A stretch of DNA of 64,000 nt from Campylobacteraceae bacterium (GCA_900753405.1 CAADYZ010000016.1:1-64000), one strand, 5' to 3'; counted from the first letter of the stretch, positions 7,595 to 15,443 are shown. The notes: a model not told the origin generated them from the letters alone. Program-made: numbers and translations.

Positions 7595-8010
7595 TTACCT
7601 CTTATTAAAATTTATTGAATTTGGCAAGCTTGGTTTTGGCGTCTTGCAAATGCGCTGAGCCTTTTTCGATTTTTTTTCAAAAGTGCGTTCAAGCCTTGCC
7701 ACAATGCGTTTTTGAATTTCAAGCGGCGGAAGTGGGATTTTGATTTTAGCATATTTACTAATTCAATGCCTTTTATTGTGTCACTTCTATGGCAAATTAT
7801 CGTAAAATCATCAAAAATAATCACAGGAATTTGTGTAAAAATACCTTCTAGTTCGTCCGTATAACTAAAATAAAACTTTTACCAGCAGTTAAAACGGGTT
7901 GTTTTATAACTATTATTATATTTTGTAGATTTGACTATGTATTTAGTAGGCTACCCATAGTCTAAAACTTCGCCAAGTGTTTTGATTTGTCACTAAGTTG
8001 GGAGATTTAA
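7595..8010 (-). pseudogene. hsdS: Decayed HsdS (type I restriction specificity subunit) C-terminal half
   Basis: Three minus-strand frames together read as a type I specificity subunit. From high to low coordinates they give LGEVLDYG-stop-PTKYIVKST and YNNSYKTTRF, then SYTDELEGIFTQIPVIIFDD, then after another shift KIPLPPLEIQKRIVARLE. These are the typical target-recognition-domain start (D-Y-x-Q-P-T-x-Y-I-V) and the conserved helical spacer of HsdS. The Gln codon of that motif is replaced by TAG, and at least two frameshifts follow, so the gene is dead. It lies at the AT-rich island boundary next to azlD; no hsdM is seen. Confidence 0.82.
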
Positions 8011-8027
8011 AAAATCGTTTGTTTGCA

Positions 8028-8489
8028 TTAGTTAGTTTTTTCTATGGTGTTGTTGGTTGGATTGTATTTCGTTTTTACAATCTTATTTTTACTCAACAGC
8101 GTTATATTTTGGTTGCTTAGTCTTGTTTTTATGTTTTGTAATGTTGTCCGCTCATTTGGTGAAATATGTGAAGTAACGATAATGGCATAATGTTTTACAT
8201 TTATGTTTTGGTTTGCATAGTTTGCATAGCTTTCTATAATTTGCTCATAAGCATCTTGTATCTTTTTGCCTTTTAATTCAACAAAGATTTCTATGTCTTC
8301 TGCTATCTCTTTGATGATTAAATAATCACATTTTTTATTTGAAGTATTTTGTTCGACGCCACCGTCAATTTTGACACGCACAAAAGAAGCACTATTAGTT
8401 TCTAATTCAAATTTTTTGTTATTTTCAACACAATTTAAAGTGCTATTTGGATTGTATTGTGTTGAGTGTGGTGTAAAAAGTGGGTTCAT
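8028..8489 (-). CDS. Small nuclease-like protein paired with an AAA ATPase (candidate defence effector)
   Basis: A 153-residue protein I cannot assign to a named family. It has the pattern Asp55 ... Glu71-x-Lys73 in KKCDYLIIKEIAEDIEIF followed by VELKGKK, which fits a PD-(D/E)xK-type nuclease core, followed by helices with YEQIIESYANYANQ. The start codon overlaps the stop of the ATPase upstream by four bases, so the two are translated together. The pair lies between hsdR and hsdS remnants, the place where Campylobacter type I loci carry rlo (R-linked) genes. A role in phage defence is inference. The nuclease call rests on one motif. Confidence 0.6.
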   Translation of the reverse strand: MNPLFTPHSTQYNPNSTLNCVENNKKFELETNSASFVRVKIDGGVEQNTSNKKCDYLIIKEIAEDIEIFVELKGKKIQDAYEQIIESYANYANQNINVKHYAIIVTSHISPNERTTLQNIKTRLSNQNITLLSKNKIVKTKYNPTNNTIEKTN

Positions 8490-9682
8490 TTAGATTTTAG
8501 CTCCAAAAGTTTGTCAAAGGTTTCGCCGATTTCTTCTGAAACTTCATCTATACTTTCAGCTAAAATCAAATTTGTTTCTTTGTCTATAATGCTAAAAACT
8601 TCGCCATTTTCTACCTTAAAGGCGTTGAATTTGTTTATGTCAAGCCAAAATTTGTTTGGGATTATTGTTTCAACTTTTTCTTTTAAATTTGGATTTTTGT
8701 TAGCTACTTCGTAAGCGAGCAAAAGGCAATTTAGTGAGCTTAATATATAAGGGCTGTGAGTGGAAAAGGCTACTTGGATGGTTTTTTTGGTGTCTAAATA
8801 AAAACATAGATTTACAAGATATTCTACTAATTTTTTTTGTGCATTAGGAAACAAGCTAAGTTCTGGTTCTTCTACAAACAGACTATATCGTTCTTTATTA
8901 GTTTTAATGGTTCTCAAATTTTGTAAAAAAGATTCAGGATTTCTATTTTGAGATTTTGAAAAAATATCGACAATAAAATCGGTGTATTTATTTTGCATAT
9001 ATTCTTTATTTATAACAAAATAAGTAGATATAAGTTCTATGATAGAAGCGGACTTTATGCCTGATGAGGCGTTATGTAGTTGTGTTTTGGAATTTTTAAG
9101 ATTTATATAAAGGCGATTTTCTATGCTGTATTTGTCTAGCGATAATTCAATATCAAAGATTTTTGTTTTTACTCTTTTATTTATTTGTGAATGGCTAAAA
9201 GATTCCCAAAAATCATCAAAAGTTTTTTCTAAGTGATAAGGTAATGTTCCACGAATTTGATTATTTACAAGCATAGGGATAGCAAATCTATCATCAGTAA
9301 TGAAAGAAATTTTTTCAAGGATAACTTCGTTAGAAAGTTGAGTTACTTTTAAATTCGGCTTACCATTACAAGTAATAGAGACACAAGAATTTCCAACATA
9401 ATAATGCGCTTCACTCCCTTTAACACAAAAATCTTCCAAGCCAGATTCTTTAAGCATTCTGTCTATACGAAATCTATAAAGTTCTTTTTTGATGCCTACA
9501 TTTTTTGTTATATCTCTTAAAGCATTTTTTTTATACATCCACCGAAAAAGCGACAATAGCTTTAAAATCACGCTTTTGCCGCTTCCGCTTTCGCCGATAA
9601 ATACCATAAATGGCTTTATAGCAATCTCTGCCTTAACAATAGGTCCAAAATTTTTAATGATAAGTCGTTCTTGTATTTTCAT
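8486..9682 (-). CDS. AAA/ABC-type ATPase (AAA_15/OLD-like), candidate defence protein
   Basis: A 398-residue P-loop protein. Walker A is GESGSGKS (residues 30-37) after IIKNFGPIVKAEI. An ABC-signature-like NASSGIKS is at about 204-211, Walker B LFVEEPELSLF at about 268-278, and the switch STHSPYIL at about 307-314. This arrangement is typical of OLD-like/AAA_15 ATPases used in phage defence modules. No TOPRIM domain is present; the partner downstream supplies a possible nuclease. Position between hsdR and hsdS remnants recalls rloA of Campylobacter type I loci. AT-rich codon use marks it as acquired. Function as a defence sensor is inference. Confidence 0.78.
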   Translation of the reverse strand: MKIQERLIIKNFGPIVKAEIAIKPFMVFIGESGSGKSVILKLLSLFRWMYKKNALRDITKNVGIKKELYRFRIDRMLKESGLEDFCVKGSEAHYYVGNSCVSITCNGKPNLKVTQLSNEVILEKISFITDDRFAIPMLVNNQIRGTLPYHLEKTFDDFWESFSHSQINKRVKTKIFDIELSLDKYSIENRLYINLKNSKTQLHNASSGIKSASIIELISTYFVINKEYMQNKYTDFIVDIFSKSQNRNPESFLQNLRTIKTNKERYSLFVEEPELSLFPNAQKKLVEYLVNLCFYLDTKKTIQVAFSTHSPYILSSLNCLLLAYEVANKNPNLKEKVETIIPNKFWLDINKFNAFKVENGEVFSIIDKETNLILAESIDEVSEEIGETFDKLLELKSK

Positions 9683-9745
9683 AGATAAAATTATACAAGA
9701 ATAATTTAAAATAAAACTTACTTTATACCATTTTGTTAAATCACC

Positions 9746-10086
9746 CTACCCCGCTTTCAGTCCGTTTAAAAGGGCTAAATTCAGCTCATCAAGCAAGGGC
9801 GCGAAGTTTTCTCCAAAAAGCGCTTTGGCGACAAAAATGCCGTTTGCGTCCCCACAAGCTTCGTTAAAACCTTGCAAGTCATCATTTGCTAGATAGGCGT
9901 TTGCGATGATATAGTCTTTTATTTGGCTTAAAAATTCAAGCTAAGCGGGGCTAAAATTCACGCCTCTTTGGATTTGGCGTCCATTAAAAAGCTCAAAATG
10001 CACGAGCTGGATAAGATTTGTAAGCTTATTTTTGCGTGCCATCATCTTGCTAGTAAGCCTTATTTGTGCAAGATAAATTATCGCTA
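9746..10086 (-). pseudogene. hsdR: Decayed HsdR C-terminal fragment
   Basis: The minus strand reads, with one in-frame TAG, NFSPA-stop-LEFLSQIKDYIIANAYLAN, DDLQGFNEACGDANGIF and ALFGENFAPLLDELNLALLN before a stop. The order (helical region, DDL, then LFG-x(n)-LLDELN at the very end) is that of the HsdR C-terminal domain of type I restriction enzymes. Everything upstream, including the helicase motor, is missing. With the hsdS remnant it brackets the ATPase-nuclease pair. Identification is by recognition of pattern and is less certain than for hsdS. Confidence 0.55.
10037..10086. repeat. 50-bp direct repeat, left copy (flanks the 10.1-14.9 kb segment)
   Basis: TGCCATCATCTTGCTAGTAA and the rest of the 50 bases recur at 14854-14903 with 48 of 50 identical. 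Each copy contains the inverted pair ATCTTGC/GCAAGAT. Here it overlaps the start of the hsdR remnant. Confidence 0.85.
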
Positions 10087-10142
10087 GCGCGTTAGTTTCA
10101 ATTTACTAAAATTTAAACTTTTTTAAAATTTATTATAATACC

Positions 10143-10468
10143 AGATATAAAATTTAAAGGTCGATGATAAAATAAGAGCGATATGCAAAAAAGACAGAGT
10201 CGTCACGCAAATCTCATCATTAGCAATTAACGCAAACAACAACGCGCCTGTTCGGGTGAAAGATATCGTAAAAATGCAAATTTACTCAAAAGACGGCTCG
10301 GTAACGACCATAGAAAACGGTTATTTAGACATCGGCTTGATCGACACGATGAAGGATTTGTTTGTGAATTTTTTAGGGGCGGTGGTGTTTAGCATTATAG
10401 GCTTTTTATGCATACAAAATAGAGAAAAATACAAATTCGCCGAAGGGTTTATCCCGAAAAAAGAGTAA
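10143..10468 (+). pseudogene. C-terminal fragment of an unrecognised membrane protein
   Basis: The frame is open from about 10149 and reads DDKIRAICKKDRVVTQISS, then a segment ending YSKDGSVTTIENGYLDIGLI, one membrane helix (FLGAVVFSIIGFLCI), and NREKYKFAEGFIPKKE before the stop. There is no ATG or ribosome-binding site at the start of the open part, only an internal GTG at 10256, so it looks like the tail of a longer polytopic protein. The style resembles Firmicutes membrane proteins, but I do not recognise the family. It is surrounded by other remnants. Confidence 0.5.
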
Positions 10469-10605
10469 AAGCTTGGTTGGCTAATTTGCTTTTAATGGTG
10501 GAATAGGCTATCGCAAACTAGCTTCACTTTAAGACTTATTTGGCTTTGAGACATAGGATGTAAAATTACTTAAATATTATTTTTTTGGCTATTTTGATGG
10601 TTTTA

Positions 10606-11070
10606 TCATTGTTGATTGCGATATTGTTTTGCAAGGGCAACCAAATTTAATATGTCTCCACGCTCACTAACCTTGATAGGATATGTAGAATACACAAGAT
10701 TAATAAAGTCTGTCCAATTTAATTTATTGGTTAATCCTAAAATTATGTCCAATATTTCCTTTTCACTATCATTTGGAGCAACAAAATTTAAATCATTTAC
10801 AAGATTGATTGTATATTTTGAATGTCCAAAATATGATGTTTCTTGATGAGTAATCTTAAAGCGCTTTAATGAATCTAATTCAATAGTTTTTTCTATCTCA
10901 TTAACATAGGGTCCATAATGATTAAATTTCCACGATATGCTTGAAAGCTGTTTGCCATAGTCCAAAGCATATTTCCAATCCGCCAAATATACAAGCTTAT
11001 TCAATCTTCCTTTTGACAATTCTATTGTGCTATTTCTTACAAAATAAGCTACAATATCTAAATTTTCCAT
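10606..11070 (-). CDS. Panacea/SocA-like (DUF4065) antitoxin
   Basis: A 154-residue protein with the Panacea signature KLVYLADWKYALDYGKQ followed by WKFNHYGPYVNEI. The Panacea domain is known as a versatile antitoxin domain that pairs with many unrelated toxins (PanAT systems). The ATG overlaps the TAA of the upstream gene (TAATG), a sign of coupled translation and a two-gene module. The partner is the frameshifted membrane/GAF-like protein just upstream. Complete at both ends; AT-rich like the rest of the island. Confidence 0.82.
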   Translation of the reverse strand: MENLDIVAYFVRNSTIELSKGRLNKLVYLADWKYALDYGKQLSSISWKFNHYGPYVNEIEKTIELDSLKRFKITHQETSYFGHSKYTINLVNDLNFVAPNDSEKEILDIILGLTNKLNWTDFINLVYSTYPIKVSERGDILNLVALAKQYRNQQ

Positions 11071-11814
11071 TATAGCCCCTTTTTCGTTAAGTCGTTTTCA
11101 CTTGGTAATACATTTGGATTGATGTTCATCTCTATAATTATACTTTGTAATTCTAAAATTTTTTTCTTTAACTTGTTTATTTCGGTTTTGTTATTAAACT
11201 TATTTGGCTTCATAGTTTGTGCTATCACAACACCAATTTTCATACCTTTTTCCTCAATATAAACACCATACATATCATTGCTCTGCATTTTTATTTTGTG
11301 GCTAAATGGTTTAAACCATCTGTTTTTTATAGGCCTTGATTTATCATAATGTTCTTTTTCATTTATCACCGCAAACACATACTCATCTTGATTGTCTATC
11401 ACATACCTGCCTATTTGATTATATTTTGGACTTTTAGAATATCTGCCAATAGAGTAGAAGGCATTTTGAGATGATGAATATAAAAATAAGGTCAATCGCT
11501 CATTTTCTGTGTAGCCCAAATTATTTGAAATTTCTCTTAACTTATCATCAAAATATCCACTTATGAAGCTTCTATAAGCCTTAATAAGCTTATAATGTTT
11601 TTTTGTTTTTGTAGCATTTATATTGTATATATCCCTCGCACATAAGTGCCAACAATAAGAATAAACCAAAAAATATATTGATAATATTTTCATAATGATT
11701 AAAAAATTCCAATTGTTTAAGAATATTAATACCAACTCCAAAATAAATTGGAATTGTAAAAATACAAATTTTTGTAATCCACACAAATAACAATCTCAAC
11801 AACTTGCCTTTCAT
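11070..11814 (-). pseudogene. Frameshifted two-helix membrane plus GAF-like protein, possible toxin partner
   Basis: Two overlapping minus frames form one protein. The first (from ATG 11814) gives LLRLLFVWITKICIFTIPIY and a second helix IINIFFGLFLLLALMCEGYI, then YKCYKNKKTL-stop. The second frame, entered by losing one base from the A7 run (11598-11604 on the plus strand as T7), continues HYKLIKAYRSFISGYFDDKL, a GAF-like region (RLTLFLYSSSQNAFYSIGRY ... YGVYIEEKGMKIGVVIAQT) and a coiled-coil tail. Either a sequencing error, a dead gene, or slippage at the A7 tract explains it. It is coupled to the Panacea antitoxin, so a toxin role is plausible but inferred. Confidence 0.6.
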
Positions 11815-11928
11815 AATTATTTTTTCTAATAACTTTTGATATGTTAAAATTAGTTCTAAAACTTTGAATTGCCTGCATAGTTCAGTTTAAAGTTAAATTT
11901 GTTCTTGCGTGCTATGTCAAATTTGTGT

Positions 11929-12687
11929 TTATATAATTTCAATAAATTTTGGCGGTTTATTTGCAAGTAGCCATTTAAAATAGTTTTGTTCGATATTAAA
12001 AACACTTTGTCCCTCCATTTGTTGTCTTGTAATCCAATGCAAATCATCATCCTCAATGCGCGAAATATCCACAAAAGCCACTTGTCCATTGAAAATATCA
12101 AAGTGAATGACAAGCGTTTGTATGCGTGAGCGTTCAAACACAGCCTTTGCCTCACGCACCTTATGTTCTTTTATGTCATTTATGCCTTGAAAGCCACTTT
12201 GCACTTCTATGCGCCATTTTGCATTAGAATGCTGAATTTCTAAATCAGCCTTTGGCGTGCGTTTAAAGGTGTCAAGCGATGAAAAATCGTCCTCGCCTAT
12301 GCTTTGTATCAAATTTTGTGGCACTTCAAAAATGTCAGCTATCGCGCTTTTAAAAAATTCTAAAATCAAATATCCACGCACCCAACTGAAATAAACCTCT
12401 TCTTTTCGTCTGCCTTGATTGTTGAGTTTGTTTAGAATTTGCTCGCTTTTAAGCAAAGAATACACGCGAAAAAGCTTTTCTTGCAAAAATTCATTTATAT
12501 CACAAGGCTTGTAATATAGGCTGTTGAGCCTTGTAAAAATCTCACAAAGCCTAGAATTTAGCAAATCAATATAGCTAAAATCGATATTTGCGACAATATC
12601 CTTTGCGCTTAAAAATTCCCTAAATTTAGCTTGCGAGCCAAAGCCCAAAGCGTTGCGATAGTCCTTAAAATCATTCACGCTAAACAT
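11929..12687 (-). CDS. Putative type II restriction endonuclease partner of the adjacent C5-methyltransferase
   Basis: A 252-residue protein overlapping the methyltransferase gene by 13 bases, with GAGGAG before ATG 12687. The likely catalytic region is KADLEIQHSNAKWRIEVQSG (Asp148, Glu161, Gln163), a variant of the PD-(D/E)xK core. The preceding half is helical. I do not recognise the specificity or a named family; the restriction call rests mainly on the overlap with a methyltransferase and the core motif. The gene is full-length as far as can be seen and is AT-rich. Confidence 0.65.
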   Translation of the reverse strand: MFSVNDFKDYRNALGFGSQAKFREFLSAKDIVANIDFSYIDLLNSRLCEIFTRLNSLYYKPCDINEFLQEKLFRVYSLLKSEQILNKLNNQGRRKEEVYFSWVRGYLILEFFKSAIADIFEVPQNLIQSIGEDDFSSLDTFKRTPKADLEIQHSNAKWRIEVQSGFQGINDIKEHKVREAKAVFERSRIQTLVIHFDIFNGQVAFVDISRIEDDDLHWITRQQMEGQSVFNIEQNYFKWLLANKPPKFIEII

Positions 12688-13820
12688 TTTTGCTCCTCAT
12701 CAATCTCACTTAAATACTCTTTCACCGCCTTTGCCAAAGCTATGCTTACAAGTGGCGGCACGGCATTGCCGATTTGAAGCCTTTTTGCGCTATGACTACC
12801 AGCAAAAACAAAGTCATCAGGAAAGCTTTGCAACCTTGCACCCTCTCTAATGCTTAACGCCCTTGAATCTCGCGGGTGAATACAGCGCGAACTACTTGGC
12901 GTAGCAAAATTGCGCGTGATGGTTGGAGCGGGCTGCTGCCACCACATTTTAGCGTAAGTGTTGGTGTAGCCAGATTTTGGGCGAAGGTGGGCGGGCAAGT
13001 CGTCTTTGCACTCTCCGTCTTTTAGGGTTTGCATTATTTTGATTAAATTTGGGTTGTTTTTTGGGCTACAATGCTCGCTTAAAATTTCACTCTTTCGCAC
13101 AAAATGCAAAAATTCGTTATTTGGCTCGTGCAAAAAGCCTTTGTTGTCGCCATTTTCGCCACTTTTGATAGGGGGCAAATCATTTAAAGCGTTTTCAAGT
13201 GTGGTAAATTTTCTATGCGTTGGCTTTGGAAAGACAAAATCCTGCGAGCAAATATCATCTTTGACACCCACGACAAAGACTCTTTCACGCATTTGTGGCA
13301 CACCAAAATGAACGGCATTTAAAATTTGATGAAAGATTACATAGCCCAAATTCTCAAATTCTTTGCAAATTCGCTTAAAAAGCTCCTTTTTTTGCATAGA
13401 AATGAGACCTACGACATTTTCAAAGATAAAAATTTGTGGCTGTAAAATCCCTAAAATTCTTAAATACTCTTCAAACAAATGCGCTCTTTTGTCCATTTTT
13501 CGTTTGCCAAGTGTAGAGTAGCTTTGACAAGGCGGACCACCGAGTAAAATATCGATTTTACCATACTTTAAAAGCATTTTTTCGTCAATATCTTTTATAT
13601 CGCAATGTAAAATTTCAGTGGCGTTGTGGTTGAGCGAGTATGTAGTAAGCGCGTCTTTATCGCAATCATTTGCAAAAACAAGCTTAAAAAAATCATTTTG
13701 CGAAAAACCATAGCTAAGTCCGCCTGCTCCGCAAAAAATGTCAGCGACTTTTAGTGGGGTTTGTATGGATTTTACGGAAATTTTGTTGCGAGGGTTATTA
13801 AAATCTAACGCCAAATTCAT
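12675..13820 (-). CDS. DNA (cytosine-5-)-methyltransferase
   Basis: The protein of 381 residues carries the C5-methyltransferase motifs in order: ADIFCGAGGLSYGF (motif I, AdoMet), GGPPCQSYS with catalytic Cys98 (motif IV), FENVVGL (motif VI), QMRERVFVVG (motif VIII) and RLQIGNAVPPLV (motifs IX-X). It therefore methylates cytosine C5 at a target set by the region before motif IX, which I cannot deduce. ATG 13820 has AAGG in the right place; a TTG one codon upstream is not needed. It overlaps the presumed cognate endonuclease and so forms a type II restriction-modification system. Confidence 0.93.
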   Translation of the reverse strand: MNLALDFNNPRNKISVKSIQTPLKVADIFCGAGGLSYGFSQNDFFKLVFANDCDKDALTTYSLNHNATEILHCDIKDIDEKMLLKYGKIDILLGGPPCQSYSTLGKRKMDKRAHLFEEYLRILGILQPQIFIFENVVGLISMQKKELFKRICKEFENLGYVIFHQILNAVHFGVPQMRERVFVVGVKDDICSQDFVFPKPTHRKFTTLENALNDLPPIKSGENGDNKGFLHEPNNEFLHFVRKSEILSEHCSPKNNPNLIKIMQTLKDGECKDDLPAHLRPKSGYTNTYAKMWWQQPAPTITRNFATPSSSRCIHPRDSRALSIREGARLQSFPDDFVFAGSHSAKRLQIGNAVPPLVSIALAKAVKEYLSEIDEEQKCLA

Positions 13821-13957
13821 CAACTGCCTTATAAATCAAATTCGACTTATTATACCATACGCCCACTTAACAAAACATATGCCTTATTTTCTGTGGATAA
13901 TTTTCATACAAGCTTTATAAACTTCTGGGTTGCGATGCGTTTAAATGTGCGAAACAT

Positions 13958-14578
13958 TCACACACACTGAGTAAATTTTGCTTTAACTGCTTGTTGTAAT
14001 GCTTGAATATCCTGTTCTGCATATTTTAGTTTATTTATTATATTTACATCTCTTGCTTCCCAATCAATAGAATGCAAATACCCAAAATCCAAATCATTAC
14101 TATATGGGATTATAAAACACATTTTTGCATAAGCATTAAAATGTTTTGATGACACGACAAGCCATTTATTTGTCTGTAAAAATTCAGAGATATTATGAGT
14201 AAGGCTGATAATATCGCAAAAATTAGGGCAATTTAACACATCTTTCTTGGGATTTTCCTTAGCTTTGATAATTTGGCTAACAAGGCTGTCGATTATCGCC
14301 TGATAATCTGTATCAGGCACTGATGTTTTTGGTAAGTTTGTAAAATCTGCTTTGTGTATAAATTGCAATTGGTCGAGCATAACTTCTCCATCGAGCTTAT
14401 CCGTGCTTAATCGTGAGTTGGTGTGTGATGGATATGATTTTAATTGTTTAGCTCTGCTTGTTAATGGAAAACCTAAAATATAATCATTGCTTTCATACAC
14501 GACCAAATATGGTCTTTTTTCCATTTGTTCGTGTCCGCAAGAATATCTATTTTGCATTTCTTGTGCATATTTTGCCAT
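13958..14578 (-). CDS. Tandem MazF/PemK-like protein (candidate toxin), downstream of a G10 tract
   Basis: About 206 residues. The N-terminal half has GHEQMEKRPYLVV, then FPLTSRA and LDGEVMLDQLQFI, which fit the G-x-E-Q ... RP-x-L-V-V, P-x-T-S and V-x-x-D-Q motifs of MazF/PemK endoribonucleases. The C-terminal half repeats a weaker version: KWLVVSSKHFNAYAKMCFII and HSIDWEARD, the latter like the end of MazF. It looks like two fused MazF-like folds, one possibly degenerate. No antitoxin gene adjoins. ATG 14578 is likely; a GTG two codons upstream is possible. A run of ten C on the plus strand (G10 in the sense direction) lies about 37-46 bases before the start. Confidence 0.6.
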   Translation of the reverse strand: MAKYAQEMQNRYSCGHEQMEKRPYLVVYESNDYILGFPLTSRAKQLKSYPSHTNSRLSTDKLDGEVMLDQLQFIHKADFTNLPKTSVPDTDYQAIIDSLVSQIIKAKENPKKDVLNCPNFCDIISLTHNISEFLQTNKWLVVSSKHFNAYAKMCFIIPYSNDLDFGYLHSIDWEARDVNIINKLKYAEQDIQALQQAVKAKFTQCV

Positions 14579-14614
14579 ATTCACGCTTTTTAATGTTTAA
14601 TCAACGCCATTTTA

Positions 14615-14624
14615 CCCCCCCCCC
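14615..14624 (-). promoter_or_regulatory. Poly-G(10) tract upstream of the MazF-like gene
   Basis: Ten consecutive C on the plus strand (G on the sense strand). It is outside the reading frame, which is closed by a stop codon upstream of the start. Campylobacter uses poly-G tracts for phase variation; here a change in length would alter promoter or leader spacing. That role is inferred. Confidence 0.6.
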
Positions 14625-14658
14625 TGAAATTCAGTTTAAACTACGCCGCAGCACTAAT

Positions 14659-14678
14659 GTCAAAATCAAATTTGATTT
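14659..14678. repeat. Dispersed motif copy (first after the island)
   Basis: TGTCAAAATCAAATTTGATT. No full copy is seen between 7530 and here. Confidence 0.85.
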
Positions 14679-14853
14679 ACGCAAGTTTGAGGTATGGGTT
14701 TTGTTTTGGTAATGATATTGTTGATTTGCGAGTTTGCGACAAGCTATGTTTTAAGGCTTGGCAAGCTGTTTTTTTTTTTGGCAGCGCACAAGCCTTATCA
14801 CCACTGCGCTTTGCTGGCAAGTTTTGGCTTAAAGGCTAAGTTTGGCATTTGCT

Positions 14854-14903
14854 TGCCATCATCTTGCTAGTAAGCCTTATTTACGCAAGATAAATTATCG
14901 CTA
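14854..14903. repeat. 50-bp direct repeat, right copy
   Basis: Pairs with 10037-10086 (48 of 50 identical; the only differences are two adjacent bases). It again contains ATCTTGC and GCAAGAT as an inverted pair. The two copies bracket the toxin-antitoxin and restriction-modification genes. Confidence 0.85.
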
Positions 14904-14938
14904 AATCTGCGTGCTTGTTTAAAATTCAAGCCTTAAAT

Positions 14939-15361
14939 TCACTCTTTAATGAGTGGTAAATTTGAAAGCAATTCTTTGAGTTTGATTTGCACCTTTGGCA
15001 AATGCTCAGCTACGCTAAGCCCTACGACTTGGGTGTTTTGGCTTATTAAATTTATGGCATTTATCACATTTTCCACGCTTAAAATGCCCGTATTTCCAAC
15101 GGCTGCGTAAAGTTCTTTGGGGTTTAGTGCGTCTAAATCAAGATGAATGAGCGCTTTTTTCGCCCCGCTTTTTACAAGCCACGCGCGAAGTTCGTCCATC
15201 GCCTTTGCCTCATTAGCGAGTATATCTTTGCCCCAAATGGCTTGTATGCCTAAACTCTTGCGCCTATCGTTATAGTGCTGCGCTTCGTTTGAATTTAAGC
15301 CCACAAAAAGCACATTTTGCGGCTTTATGTGAGCTGGCAAAGCAAAGGCTTTTGCACAATG
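14939..15361 (-). pseudogene. Arginase/agmatinase-family gene, 5' half missing
   Basis: The surviving C-terminal half has KKALIHLDLDALNPKELYAA, the second D-x-D metal motif of ureohydrolases, then GGLSVEN-like GILSVENVINAI and the ending VVGLSVAEHLPKVQIKLKEL. Family members are about 250-300 residues; here only about 140 codons are open. The frame stops exactly where a copy of the dispersed motif (15361-15378) begins, with no ribosome-binding site, so the 5' half, including the first metal-ligand motif, has been deleted. The missing part leaves it without an active site. Confidence 0.72.
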
Positions 15362-15378
15362 TCAAAACCGAATTTGAC
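15361..15378. repeat. Dispersed motif copy at the arginase-fragment breakpoint
   Basis: GTCAAAACCGAATTTGAC abuts the truncated end of the arginase-family fragment. Confidence 0.88.
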
Positions 15379-15443
15379 TTTTAAATTAGCTAGTTTTAAC
15401 CTTGCGTGGCTTATAATTCGCCAAATGTTGAAAAAGGGGATGA

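Larger units (their letters stand above)
14585..14938. other. Gene-free gap at the right end of the island
   Basis: Contains the C10 run, one dispersed motif copy (14659-14678), an 11-base T run (14769-14779) and the right copy of the 50-bp direct repeat. I see no convincing coding sequence. Confidence 0.7.

Noticed and set aside
9746..10086. Intact small gene on the minus strand in this remnant
   Set aside because: A TAG interrupts the frame and the upstream part lacks a start; it fits an HsdR tail better.
14659..14840. Apparent genes starting MSKPNL or MSKSNL (here and near 1992, 16142, 22031-22327)
   Set aside because: ATG followed by TCAAAACCGAATTTG is just the dispersed motif preceded by an A; these frames have no ribosome-binding site and poor codon use. 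The DMT gene at 2019 is real but starts later.
14690..14840. Phosphopantetheinyl-transferase-like snippet (GNDIVDL)
   Set aside because: Only seven residues match, the rest of the frame is low-complexity, and no start or family length is present.
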